From contig NC_014810.2 of the NCBI RefSeq assembly GCF_000200595.1, positions 186,001 to 250,000 on the forward strand: a DNA stretch of 64,000 nucleotides, given 5' to 3'. Shown in pieces: positions 39,914-47,110 of this stretch. Under the pieces are notes generated by a model. The model searched no databases. It was not told where the DNA came from and saw only the letters and a list, made by a program, of their open reading frames with translations. Positions within the stretch are counted from its first letter, which is position 1. The number at the start of each line of letters is the position of its first letter. Both the position numbers and the translations under genes were made by a program. This stretch comes from Helicobacter felis ATCC 49179 (GTDB lineage: Bacteria > Campylobacterota > Campylobacteria > Campylobacterales > Helicobacteraceae).

Positions 39914-40483
39914 ATGAGGTGTATTGCTTTAACCCTTGTTACCACTCTTTTTTTTGTGGGGTGTGCAACTAAACCCAAAAAACAAATCTTTTTACAAAAC
40001 ATGCCCGCTTGGATGATAGAGGATCGGAGCATGTATGTTACTCAAGGGATTGATAGTTCCCACGTGATCAATGGTCAGGTAGAAAGATCAGAGGGGATCG
40101 CTAGAGAGAGGGCGCGTTTCCGTGTGGCGATCCATATCGCCAACAAGATTAAAGACATTTACACAGCTAGCCAAAACGCCGAACAAAAGCCCTTTGATGC
40201 GGAAATTTTTAAAGAGATCACTCAAGCTATTGCAGCGAGTTTAAATAAAGAGGTGCAGCTAGGAGAGTATATTAATCCTAATAACCATGAGGTGTTTATG
40301 TTGGTGCGCGTGGATGGATACAATAGCGAACGCTTGGAAAAACGCTTGCTAAATATTGATGCCCTCCAAGCAGATACAGTCAAAAAGATTATGGACCAGG
40401 TGAAAAAGATTTTCAATGATGTGGTCTTGTCTGAAGATGCGGCAACTGAGCATGATTTTACCAAAGAGAGAGGCGGACATTAG
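39914..40483 (+). CDS. LPP20-like lipoprotein, copy 1
   Basis: 189 aa. A lipoprotein signal peptide ends in the lipobox FFVGC (Cys17 as lipidation site). The mature part has NMPAWM and an ARERARFRVAIHIANKIKD helix followed by LGEYINPNNHEVFMLVRVD, the LPP20/FlgP architecture (P.W segment, ARA-rich helix, VLVR strand). Probably an outer-membrane lipoprotein. A second copy, near-identical over residues 15-110, lies on the other side of fldA. The ribosome site AAGGAG is 7 nt before ATG. Confidence 0.82.
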   Translation: MRCIALTLVTTLFFVGCATKPKKQIFLQNMPAWMIEDRSMYVTQGIDSSHVINGQVERSEGIARERARFRVAIHIANKIKDIYTASQNAEQKPFDAEIFKEITQAIAASLNKEVQLGEYINPNNHEVFMLVRVDGYNSERLEKRLLNIDALQADTVKKIMDQVKKIFNDVVLSEDAATEHDFTKERGGH

Positions 40484-40509
40484 GGCTTGATATTTTGCCA
40501 AAACTTGGC

Positions 40510-40515
40510 TAAAAT
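40510..40515 (+). promoter_or_regulatory. -10 element for fldA
   Basis: TTGGC-TAAAAT in the 70-bp gap before fldA, about 40 bp before the ATG. The same TTGGCTAAAAT core occurs before neuB. AAGGA five bases before the ATG is the ribosome site. Confidence 0.45.
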
Positions 40516-40553
40516 GAGGGAGCACTTGATGCTAAATTTTATAAAGGACGGAC

Positions 40554-41045
40554 ATGGCAGTTGGAATTTTTTATGGCACAGATAGCGGGAATTCTGAAAC
40601 CATTAGCAATAAGCTTTCTGAGAAATTAGGCGGGGCGAAAGTTTTTGATGTCGCTAAAGCTTCTAAAGCTGATTTTGATGGTTTTAGTTCCGTTGTTTTG
40701 GTTGCACCTACGGCTGGCGCGGGTGATTTGCAAAGTGATTGGGAAGATTTTCTAGGCACTCTGAGCGATACGGATTTTGCCAACAAAACTATTGCTCTTG
40801 TAGGTTTAGGAGATCAGGACACCTATTCAGAAACTTTTGCAGAAGGAATTTTCCATCTCTATGAGAAAGCCAAAGCAGGTAAAGTTGTGGGCTTTACTTC
40901 TACAGATGGTTATACCTTTGAAGCCTCTAAATCTGTGCAGGATGGCAAATTTGTAGGTCTTGTGCTCGATGAAGACAATCAAGACGATTTGACAGATGAG
41001 CGTATCCAAGCTTGGATACAGGAAATCCAAGGTCAGCTTGCCTAA
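40554..41045 (+). CDS. fldA: Flavodoxin FldA
   Basis: FMN electron carrier; in H. pylori it accepts electrons from pyruvate:flavodoxin oxidoreductase and is essential. The phosphate loop GTDSGNSE (residues 8-15), [17 protein letters not shown] (first isoalloxazine loop, without the usual Trp, as in H. pylori) and [16 protein letters not shown] (second loop) are present, with the long-chain insert [13 protein letters not shown]. 163 aa. It is sandwiched between two copies of a lipoprotein gene. Confidence 0.96.
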   Translation: MAVGIFYGTDSGNSETISNKLSEKLGGAKVFDVAKASKADFDGFSSVVLVAPTAGAGDLQSDWEDFLGTLSDTDFANKTIALVGLGDQDTYSETFAEGIFHLYEKAKAGKVVGFTSTDGYTFEASKSVQDGKFVGLVLDEDNQDDLTDERIQAWIQEIQGQLA

Positions 41046-41056
41046 AGGTATTGAGA

Positions 41057-41617
41057 GTGGCAGTGGGTGTAAGAAGAGTTGCTTTAATCCTTGCCACTAC
41101 CCTTTTCTTGGTTGGGTGTGCAACTAAACCCAAAAAACAAGTCTTTTTACAAAACATGCCCGCTTGGATGATGGAAGATCGGAGCATGTATGTTACTCAA
41201 GGGATCGATAGTTCCCATGTGATCAATGGTCAGGTAGAGAGATCAGAGGGGATCGCTAGAGAGAGGGCGCGTTTCCGCATAGCAATTCATATCGCTGATA
41301 AAATCAAAGACATCTATATAGCCAGTCAAAATACCGAACAAAAGCCCTTTGATGCGGAAATTTTTACAGAAATTACCCAAGCCATCGCAGCGAGCTTAGA
41401 TAAAGAAGTGCAACTAGGGGAGTATATCAACCCTAATAACCATGAGGTGTTTATGTTGGTGCGAGTCAGCGATTATAACGCCAAGCGTTTAAAACAATTA
41501 CTTCAGGATATTGAAGTTTTAGACAACACCACCATCAATAATATCCTACGAGGTGTCAAAAAGGTTTTTGAGGAAGCCCTTAGTTACGATGATGTAAGCG
41601 TGCCTCAGAGCATGTAA
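41057..41617 (+). CDS. LPP20-like lipoprotein, copy 2 (non-ATG start)
   Basis: Paralogue of the gene before fldA. The lipobox is TLFLVGC and the mature part matches copy 1 almost base for base over about 160 bp (from GGTGTGCAACTAAACCC onward), then diverges at the C-terminus (residues 135-186 differ clearly). The ATG of copy 1 corresponds to GTA here, so translation must begin at an upstream GTG. GTG 41057 has AAAGG eight bases upstream; GTG 41063 is the alternative. It lies only 11 bp after fldA and is likely expressed with it. A weak start may lower its level. Confidence 0.75.
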   Translation: MAVGVRRVALILATTLFLVGCATKPKKQVFLQNMPAWMMEDRSMYVTQGIDSSHVINGQVERSEGIARERARFRIAIHIADKIKDIYIASQNTEQKPFDAEIFTEITQAIAASLDKEVQLGEYINPNNHEVFMLVRVSDYNAKRLKQLLQDIEVLDNTTINNILRGVKKVFEEALSYDDVSVPQSM

Positions 41618-41735
41618 GACGCTCTTGAGTTTCTTAAAGCGCATTGGATTTAGTCCTGTTTTAAACCATTGAGATTTGAAAACTTTAAGCTTATTTGTGC
41701 TTGAATACTCCCTTATTGTACAAAAAAGGAGTTGC

Positions 41736-41820
41736 ATGTTACCCCCCCCCCCCCGCAGATTTTAATTCCCCTCTTCTCTTGGGGCGTGTGCGCGTTTTAA
41801 ATCCACAAGAGGGAGCTTGA
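41736..41820 (+). other. Phase-variable leader ORF with 13-C tract
   Basis: AAGGAG (41726-41731) precedes an ATG at 41736 by 4 nt, followed by TTA and 13 C. With 13 C the frame stops at TAA 41763-41765, giving nine codons before the stop. With 12 or 15 C the frame stays open for about 27 codons (PADFNSPLLLGRV...NPQEGA) to TGA 41818-41820, two bases before the ATG of the GTPase-like gene. With 14 C it ends after about 21 codons. A good ribosome site directly before a long C-run is typical of contingency ORFs. It may control expression of the cassette by coupling. Confidence 0.5.
41742..41754. repeat. Poly-C tract, 13 bp
   Basis: Uninterrupted run of 13 C. Homopolymers of this length slip during replication in Helicobacter and Campylobacter. 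It lies 68 bp before the first cassette gene. Confidence 0.9.
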
Positions 41821-41821
41821 T

Positions 41822-42439
41822 ATGCCTTGGCCATGGATTTTGGGAGCAATTATTGGTGCCGGAGCAAAATGGGTTTATGATGAATTTATTAAAGAAGACA
41901 AAAAAGACTCCTACAAAGAATACTCCCCGCCTCCTAAGAAAAAACTCTACCTGCTCTATGGTCTTAGTGGAGCGGGTAAAACAGAATTGCGCAATGTTTT
42001 AATTGATCGCGAATTTAAAAGCCCGTATCAAGCAACAAGCCAACCGGATATACACGAGAGAGGAAATTTTGGGCTGATAGATTGCACTGGGATCAACCAT
42101 AGCCTCAATAACGAGTTTGTTCAAACAAAAATCAACGACTACGATGAATGCTTTCTTGTTTATGTCTTTAGCGCGGTGCAATATCTCAAAGAAGCAGAGA
42201 TAGCAAAAAATATTAAGGATGATTTTGGAGCCTATACAAAAATGGCGAGCACTGTGGGTGCAGAAAAAGTATTTGCTTTAGGCACGCATAGCCCAAGCGC
42301 GCAGTATAAGGACTATGTGCCTAGCCAAGATGAGCATGGGCGCATTATCCAAGAATTGCAAAGTTTAGCCCTTGTGCAAATTTTTGAGCTCAAGGAGAGT
42401 CCTTATTCACAGATTGAAAGATTTTTAGGCATTTCATGA
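41822..42439 (+). CDS. Membrane-anchored P-loop GTPase-like protein (cassette gene 1)
   Basis: 205 aa, not assigned to a named family. Residues 3-17 form a short Gly/Ala-rich hydrophobic segment (WPWILGAIIGAGAKW), then a charged linker. The nucleotide-binding domain has Walker A GLSGAGKT at 47-54, a G3-like LIDCTG (DxxG at 87-90) and hydrophobic strands FLVYVFSA and KVFALGTHSP. The NKxD specificity motif is replaced by GTHSP, so guanine specificity is uncertain. It resembles small Ras/Era-like domains found next to TerB- and DnaJ-type genes. GAGGGAG six bases before ATG is a strong ribosome site. Next gene overlaps by ATGA. Confidence 0.65.
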   Translation: MPWPWILGAIIGAGAKWVYDEFIKEDKKDSYKEYSPPPKKKLYLLYGLSGAGKTELRNVLIDREFKSPYQATSQPDIHERGNFGLIDCTGINHSLNNEFVQTKINDYDECFLVYVFSAVQYLKEAEIAKNIKDDFGAYTKMASTVGAEKVFALGTHSPSAQYKDYVPSQDEHGRIIQELQSLALVQIFELKESPYSQIERFLGIS

Positions 42440-42819
42440 GTGTCTATGCCTATATGCAAAATGCAGAGCAACAGCTCGTAGTGGTGCAAGATGGCAAAAT
42501 CTTAGCGGGGCAAAATCAAGAACAAGCCCTAGAGACCATCAATCAAACCCTTTTAGCACTTTCAACCAAGCTTAAAAAAGAGATGATTTGTGATGTAGAA
42601 GATAAGCGTCTAGTCTATCTAAAACACCCCAAACTAGATCGCTTAGGGCGGGTGTGCTACGCCTTTTTTATCTGCGATAAATGCCAAAATTTAAAAGCAA
42701 TCATCCCAAGCGCGCAGGCTTTGGGCTTTGAAGCTACAGAGGTTGCTAAAAAACTAAAGTGGTGGTCATGGCTTTATTTTAAATATTGGGTGCACTCAAA
42801 AATTATAAACTTCTTTTAA
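42436..42819 (+). CDS. Unknown small protein with CxxC and aromatic tail (cassette gene 2)
   Basis: 127 aa; no domain recognised. The first half looks alpha/beta (YAYMQNAEQQLVVVQDGKIL, then a helix). Residues about 75-95 contain YAFFICDKCQNLKA with a CxxC. The C-terminus is strikingly aromatic and hydrophobic (KWWSWLYFKYWVHSKIINFF), suggesting membrane contact. The ATGA overlap with the GTPase-like gene implies coupled translation and joint function. Confidence 0.6.
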   Translation: MSVYAYMQNAEQQLVVVQDGKILAGQNQEQALETINQTLLALSTKLKKEMICDVEDKRLVYLKHPKLDRLGRVCYAFFICDKCQNLKAIIPSAQALGFEATEVAKKLKWWSWLYFKYWVHSKIINFF

Positions 42820-42838
42820 AAAAACCAAAAGGACGGCA

Positions 42839-43669
42839 ATGAATAAAGTTATCTTACTAGACAAATCTCAAGCGCAGGAGTTTAGCGCGGCTAAGAGCCT
42901 TTTCCCTCAGGAGATGAAAGTTTTTGAAGGTTATGAGACTAAAGAAGGCCCGTTAGTGTGTGGCACGCGTGAGATTCAACCCTCTAAAGAGGGCGCGTTG
43001 GTGGCGGTTGAATCGGACATCTTGCCCGGGCATTTTTACCCCCTAGATACCTATCAAGAAGATTACCATAAAGATTTGGCACACTTTTTGGGGACACTCT
43101 TTAGTAAAATGGGCAAAACGGATTTTTGCTACGAAATGAGCAGGAATCAAGAGGAATTTAAAGCGTTAGAAGAGAGGATACACATGGAGGGGGATGCAGG
43201 TGCTATTGTGCTTGAAGCTTCTGCGCAGGCCCAGCTCCAAAATACCCAAAGGACAGAGAAAAAACAATCTTCCACACTCAAGCATAAATCCGGTGATCTT
43301 GGAGGCAAGTGCACCCCTGAGGAATTGCAAGCATGGCTGGATGAAAATGAAATTAGCGATCGTGCATTAGAAAAATTAGGTGTAGCGGACATTGTAGAGA
43401 CCTTTAAAAGAGAGGGGGGAATTAAGGCGGGTGCATTTGTTTCTAGGTTTTATGAAATGGAAAAAATTTTCCAAGAAGCTAGCGATGAGCAAGCGGACTT
43501 TCAAGCGCGAATTGGCATGAAGAAGGGCTTGCAAAACTTTTTTGCTAAGGGGTTTTTAGCCAAGTTATCTCGATTAAACTTAGGCGTAGAGGTGGGTGGT
43601 TCTGGGGCGTGCAAAACCCAAACTGAGAGCTATGAAAAATACGCCCTATTTTATGAAGTCAAATTTTAA
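42839..43669 (+). CDS. Unknown cytoplasmic protein (cassette gene 3)
   Basis: 276 aa, soluble, no signal peptide or membrane segment. An N-terminal alpha/beta part (1-110) is joined by a Gln/Ser/Lys linker (about 125-150) to a helical second half (150-250), which contains GIKAGAFVSRFYEMEKIFQEASDE. It ends with KYALFYEVKF. No motif identifies a catalytic role. An AAAAGGACGG ribosome site precedes ATG. Kept as a real gene because of its length, ribosome site and position 19 bp after gene 2. Confidence 0.6.
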   Translation: MNKVILLDKSQAQEFSAAKSLFPQEMKVFEGYETKEGPLVCGTREIQPSKEGALVAVESDILPGHFYPLDTYQEDYHKDLAHFLGTLFSKMGKTDFCYEMSRNQEEFKALEERIHMEGDAGAIVLEASAQAQLQNTQRTEKKQSSTLKHKSGDLGGKCTPEELQAWLDENEISDRALEKLGVADIVETFKREGGIKAGAFVSRFYEMEKIFQEASDEQADFQARIGMKKGLQNFFAKGFLAKLSRLNLGVEVGGSGACKTQTESYEKYALFYEVKF

Positions 43670-43681
43670 GCAGGGAGAATA

Positions 43682-44278
43682 GTGCCAAGAGAAGTTAGGA
43701 AAAGTTTAAAAAATGGCTTAGATGTAGAATCCGTCCTATCCACAGCCGGAGTGATTGCCAAACACGCCCTGCCCCCTAAAATCCGCACACATATAGACAC
43801 TTTGCTTACCACAAAACAGATGGCGCAAAATTTTTATGAACAATACCTAGAAGATTTTCCTATTTACCGGGAGGGTGATGGTGTGAGCGAGCCGGCTATT
43901 GGCAGTGTGTTATGGCATGATTTAGTGGACACGCTTTCACACAGCGGAATTTATGTGGGCGGGGGGCAGATCGTGCATCTGACAGGTAAACTTAATGGGA
44001 GCAAGATCGAACAATGCGATTCTCAAACATTTAGCGGAGGCAAGATGATTTTTGTCTCTTGTTTGGGCAAAAGAGCTATTGGAGATTTAGAAGTGGCTAA
44101 GAGAGCGCTAGCTTTAGTGGGACAGGCTAGAGATTATCACTTGTTTAAAAATAATTGCCATGGTTTCATTGTAGAATGTTTGGGACAGAGTGTGGAGGGT
44201 GCGATTTATGCGCGTAAGCCCAGTCAAGAGAGTGCTAGAATCTTGGGGATGGATTGTTGGCGTGTGTGGAAGGTGTAG
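43682..44278 (+). CDS. LRAT-fold (NlpC/P60 superfamily) enzyme (cassette gene 4)
   Basis: 198 aa starting at a GTG with GGGAG four bases upstream. An N-terminal helical region (1-65) precedes a lecithin:retinol acyltransferase-like domain. LSHSGIYVGGGQIVHL supplies His87 and His99, spaced by 12 as in LRAT/PLAAT enzymes, and NNCHGFIVECLG supplies the catalytic Cys159. GDGVSEPAIGSVLWHDLV matches the G-D first strand. Such enzymes are acyltransferases/phospholipases or thiol hydrolases; the substrate here is unknown. No signal peptide, so it should act in the cytoplasm, perhaps on inner-leaflet lipids. Next to TerB-like and Gly-rich membrane proteins. Confidence 0.75.
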   Translation: MPREVRKSLKNGLDVESVLSTAGVIAKHALPPKIRTHIDTLLTTKQMAQNFYEQYLEDFPIYREGDGVSEPAIGSVLWHDLVDTLSHSGIYVGGGQIVHLTGKLNGSKIEQCDSQTFSGGKMIFVSCLGKRAIGDLEVAKRALALVGQARDYHLFKNNCHGFIVECLGQSVEGAIYARKPSQESARILGMDCWRVWKV

Positions 44279-44344
44279 TCTTATTTAATCGATTCTCAAA
44301 TTTTTTGGTTATAGTGCACGGATGAGATTTGTAAAAGGGCGTGT

Positions 44345-44731
44345 ATGTTTATCCAAGTTTTAGATACCACGCAACAGCAGGTATTTTTGTATTTGGCTAG
44401 AAAGGTGATCGAGGCTGATGGCGTGTTGCATGAGTTGCAACTTGGCGCATTGGATGTGATTAAACAGCAATGCGAACATGGAATCCATGAAAAAGAAATT
44501 CCCTTAAGCGAGCTAGGAAACTTATTTACAACCAATCAGGCCAAACATGCCATGTTGTTGGAGTTGGTTTCTGTGGCTTTGGCAGATAGTCATTGGCATG
44601 ATAGAGAACGCGACACCATCTACGCATATGCTAAAGAAATGGGTATTTCCACCCAAAAAGTGGACCAGCTCAAAGATTGGGTGCTTAAAAATTTTGCGCT
44701 TTATCAAGAAGCTTTGCAATTACTAGAATAG
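44345..44731 (+). CDS. TerB-like domain protein (cassette gene 5)
   Basis: 128 aa, all-helical. It has the paired acidic motifs of TerB: RKVIEADGVLHE (residues 19-30) and ALADSHWHDRERD (78-90), separated by about 60 residues, which bind metal in the family. TerB occurs in tellurite-resistance and in membrane-stress or phage-response gene sets, usually at the membrane. No other ter genes are nearby. It starts 66 bp after the LRAT gene and is followed by two Gly-rich membrane proteins. Confidence 0.75.
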   Translation: MFIQVLDTTQQQVFLYLARKVIEADGVLHELQLGALDVIKQQCEHGIHEKEIPLSELGNLFTTNQAKHAMLLELVSVALADSHWHDRERDTIYAYAKEMGISTQKVDQLKDWVLKNFALYQEALQLLE

Positions 44732-44739
44732 GAGAGAGA

Positions 44740-44961
44740 ATGTTACGCTTAACCCCAGAACAGAAACAATATTGCCAAAAGGCACAAGAAGCCTTTGATA
44801 AGATGGTTAAAACCGCACCTAAAGCATCTGTGGGAATGGGTGTGGGTGTGGGCTTTTTACTGGCTACAGTGCCCGTTGTAGGAGCTGTGGTGGCTTTAGG
44901 AGCGGTCGCTACTGGAGTTGGCTTAGAGCTTAAAGATAAAATTAAGGGCAATGATGCCTAA
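44740..44961 (+). CDS. Glycine-rich membrane miniprotein (cassette gene 6)
   Basis: 73 aa. A basic/acidic N-terminal helix (TPEQKQYCQKAQEAFDKMVK) precedes a Gly/Ala/Val membrane hairpin (about residues 30-60, with VGMGVGVGFLLATVPVVGAVVALGA-type composition), then ELKDKIKG. Glycine-zipper spacing suggests self-association in the membrane. Function unknown. Good ribosome site (GGAGAG) and 8-bp spacing from the TerB-like gene. Confidence 0.6.
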   Translation: MLRLTPEQKQYCQKAQEAFDKMVKTAPKASVGMGVGVGFLLATVPVVGAVVALGAVATGVGLELKDKIKGNDA

Positions 44962-45136
44962 AGATTCCTCAGAGGACACATCCCACCCTAAGGTACCCAA
45001 AGCTGTAACAGGCTTTGTGGTGGGTGGATTCTTAGGCTCGATGGTGCCTTTGGTAGGTACTCTTGTAGGCGCTGGGGTAGGAGCAGTGTTAGGGGCTTGT
45101 TTGAGCTTAAAAGAAGATAAGCCTAAACGCGCTTGA
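44954..45136 (+). CDS. Glycine-zipper membrane miniprotein (cassette gene 7)
   Basis: About 60 aa, starting at the second of two adjacent ATGs, with AAGGG five bases upstream. The start overlaps the previous gene by 8 bp. Residues 15-50 form a Gly-zipper hairpin (VVGGFLGSMVPLVG, VGAGVGAVLGA) flanked by charged ends. It resembles gene 6 in plan but not closely in sequence. Pore, anchor or small-toxin-like roles are all possible; none is shown. Confidence 0.55.
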   Translation: MPKDSSEDTSHPKVPKAVTGFVVGGFLGSMVPLVGTLVGAGVGAVLGACLSLKEDKPKRA

Positions 45137-45474
45137 GATTGCTTTTTTTGATCAAATTGTTAATTCTCAGATGAGGTTTTGTTTCTACTCATTGTAGCTC
45201 TTGGATGAAGTGGTGAAAAATTTCTTCCTGCTTTGTTGTCTTGTAAAATGTGCTGGGTGTGTATTTAGAAACTTCATAAGCCATTTGAATTACTATAAAC
45301 TTCTCACTCAAAATTTAGAAGCGTATATTCCCCGCTACGCCACGATACAAAAACATAGCCTTATGAGAGTATTCTCATATTTTTAATCTCTTTATGTTGC
45401 TTTAAGGAAATCTTTGTTAGATTAACACCTTTATGGTCTTATTTAGGCATCTAGTGATGTCCTTTGGTTTTTAC
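45137..45474. other. Non-coding gap between cassette and tRNA genes
   Basis: About 340 bp, AT-rich. It has a terminator-like hairpin near 45362-45384 and no supportable gene. A TTG-initiated 61-codon frame at 45201 has no ribosome site or protein-like composition. Confidence 0.6.
45362..45384 (+). terminator. Rho-independent terminator-like hairpin
   Basis: TATGAGA and TCTCATA form a 7-bp stem with a 4-nt loop, directly followed by five T. It lies 225 bp after the last cassette gene and 90 bp before tRNA-Ile, so it could end cassette transcription. Confidence 0.5.
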
Positions 45475-45551
<77 letters not shown>

Positions 45552-45572
45552 TTCTTTTTTACTTCTTATTGT

Positions 45573-45649
45573 GGGGGATTAGCTCAGTTTGGGAGAGCGC
45601 CTGCTTTGCACGCAGGAGGTCAGCGGTTCGAGCCCGCTATCCTCCACCA
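45573..45649 (+). tRNA. tRNA-Ala (TGC)
   Basis: 77 nt with encoded CCA, 21 bp after tRNA-Ile. The acceptor arms GGGGGAT and ATCCTCC pair with one G-T. The anticodon arm CCTGCTTTGCACGCAGG has anticodon TGC, and the T arm is CAGCGGTTCGAGCCCGCTA-like. The pair is usually found in rRNA spacers in other bacteria but stands free here. Confidence 0.96.
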
Positions 45650-45844
45650 TTACAACATTTTTAATATTCTATTTTGATCATCTTAATTAGTGCAGTCTAG
45701 GGAAAAATACTCATATTGTTAATGGTTGCAGTATTGAGGCACGGATAATGCTTATCAGAATTTAACCATGTTGTATTTCAGGTCATAAAGACTCCCTGCT
45801 GATGGGCAAAAAATCGCTCAATACGCTAAAAAAGCGTGTGATAG

Positions 45845-45866
45845 AATTTAGATTATAATCTAAATT
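45845..45866. promoter_or_regulatory. 22-bp perfect palindrome with symmetric -10 core
   Basis: Both halves are exact reverse complements with no spacer. The central ATTATAAT (45852-45859) gives TATAAT on both strands. It could be a bidirectional promoter core, an operator for a dimeric regulator, or a cruciform/hairpin. There is no following T-run, so a terminator is unlikely. Confidence 0.4.
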
Positions 45867-46047
45867 AGCCTTGATATCAGTAGCGCAAACTTGCGCTTAG
45901 GCGTGCTTGGTGTTTTGCAGGACTTTTTGGATCACTCTTGTTGGACAAGCTCCCAAAAGTGATTGGCTCTTAGAAGATATTTAAGGCGCACATGGGAGGA
46001 GATTTACCAACGCTTGCGCCATTTAGGACAAAAAAAGTCATTTTGGC

Positions 46048-46053
46048 TAAAAT
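46048..46053 (+). promoter_or_regulatory. -10 element of the sialic acid operon
   Basis: TTGGC-TAAAAT lies 26 bp before the neuB ATG, inside a GGCT/AGCC inverted repeat. AAAGG six bases before the ATG is the ribosome site. Confidence 0.45.
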
Positions 46054-46078
46054 AAGCCATACCCTTTAAAGGCTATTC

Positions 46079-47110
46079 ATGACATTCAATTTAGGCTCTA
46101 GGCAAATTGGTTTAGACCACCCGCCTTTGGTAGTAGCAGAAGTAGGAATCAACCATGGAGGGAGTTTAGAAATCGCTAAGCTTATGGCCGATGGGGCCAA
46201 ATCCGCAGGGATTGAGGTGTTAAAGCACCAAACCCACATTATAGAGGATGAGATGAGCCCACTAGCTCAAAAAGTCATCCCGGGCAATAGTTCTTCTTCC
46301 ATCTATGAGATCATGAAAAAATGCGCCCTAAGCCCCCAAGAAGAGCGGGAATTTAAAGAGTATGTAGAAAAACTGGGGATGATTTACCTCTCCACGCCCT
46401 TTAGCCGTGCGGCGGCGAATTTCTTAGAGGATATCGGGGTCGTGGGCTTTAAAATTGGGTCAGGAGAGATGAATAACACGCCCCTTTTAGCCCACATCGC
46501 CCAGTTTAAAAAGCCCATGATCATCTCTACAGGGATGCACAGCCTAGAGTCTGTTAAAGAGCATGTCAGCTTTTTATTAGATCGAGTCCCCCTAGCCTTG
46601 ATGCACACGACTAACCTTTACCCCACCGCTCCCCACTTGGTGCGTTTGGGCGCGATGGTGCAACTCTCTAAAGCTTTCCCGGGTGTGCCGGTAGGTTTGA
46701 GCGATCACACTCTCAATAACAACGCCTGCAAGGGGGCGATCGCCTTAGGGGCAAGCTTAGTAGAGCGGCACTTTACAGATTCTAAAGATCGCGAGGGACC
46801 CGATATTATTTGTTCTATGGACCCACTAGAGGCGCAGGACTTAGTGCAAAGCGCGCAGGAACTCTTTTTAATGCGCGGAGGGGCTAAAACCCACTTAGCA
46901 GAGGAGCAGGTTACTCGAGATTTTGCCTTTGCTACAATGGTCGCTATTGCTGACATCGCTCCCGGACAGGCGATTAGCAAAGAAAACTCTTGGGTGAAGC
47001 GCCCGGGCACACAGGGGATTTTAGCTAAGGATTATGAAAAGACTTTGGGACGGGTGGCTAAGGTATTTATCCCCAAAGATAGCCATATCTCAGCTGACAT
47101 GTTGGCATGA
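46079..47110 (+). CDS. neuB: N-acetylneuraminate synthase NeuB
   Basis: Condenses ManNAc (or a related sugar) with PEP to form sialic acid. TIM-barrel domain with EVGINHGGSLEIAKLM, KHQTH, GEMNNTPLL, STGM and GLSDHT, then a C-terminal SAF antifreeze-like domain (VKRPGTQGILAKDYEKTLGRV). 343 aa. With neuC and neuA overlapping downstream it forms a complete CMP-sialic acid set. The neuC neighbour supports Neu5Ac over legionaminic or pseudaminic acid, but substrate cannot be fixed from sequence. Confidence 0.92.
   Translation: MTFNLGSRQIGLDHPPLVVAEVGINHGGSLEIAKLMADGAKSAGIEVLKHQTHIIEDEMSPLAQKVIPGNSSSSIYEIMKKCALSPQEEREFKEYVEKLGMIYLSTPFSRAAANFLEDIGVVGFKIGSGEMNNTPLLAHIAQFKKPMIISTGMHSLESVKEHVSFLLDRVPLALMHTTNLYPTAPHLVRLGAMVQLSKAFPGVPVGLSDHTLNNNACKGAIALGASLVERHFTDSKDREGPDIICSMDPLEAQDLVQSAQELFLMRGGAKTHLAEEQVTRDFAFATMVAIADIAPGQAISKENSWVKRPGTQGILAKDYEKTLGRVAKVFIPKDSHISADMLA

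Larger units (their letters stand above)
45650..46078. other. Non-coding gap between tRNA-Ala and neuB
   Basis: About 430 bp with no supportable gene. It contains a 22-bp perfect palindrome, a GCGCAA-AC-TTGCGC hairpin near 45895, and the neuB promoter. Short frame-broken stretches (for example one ending in RLRHLGQKKSFWLK, 45998-46053) could be decayed coding sequence, but I cannot assign a family. Confidence 0.5.

Noticed and set aside
45201-45386. 61-codon frame after the cassette
   Set aside because: Starts at TTG without a ribosome site, overlaps a terminator-like hairpin and has no protein-like pattern.
45650-46078. rRNA gene or intact insertion sequence near the tRNA pair
   Set aside because: No 16S/23S/5S conserved segments, no transposase frame and no terminal inverted repeats; short frame-broken pieces cannot be assigned.
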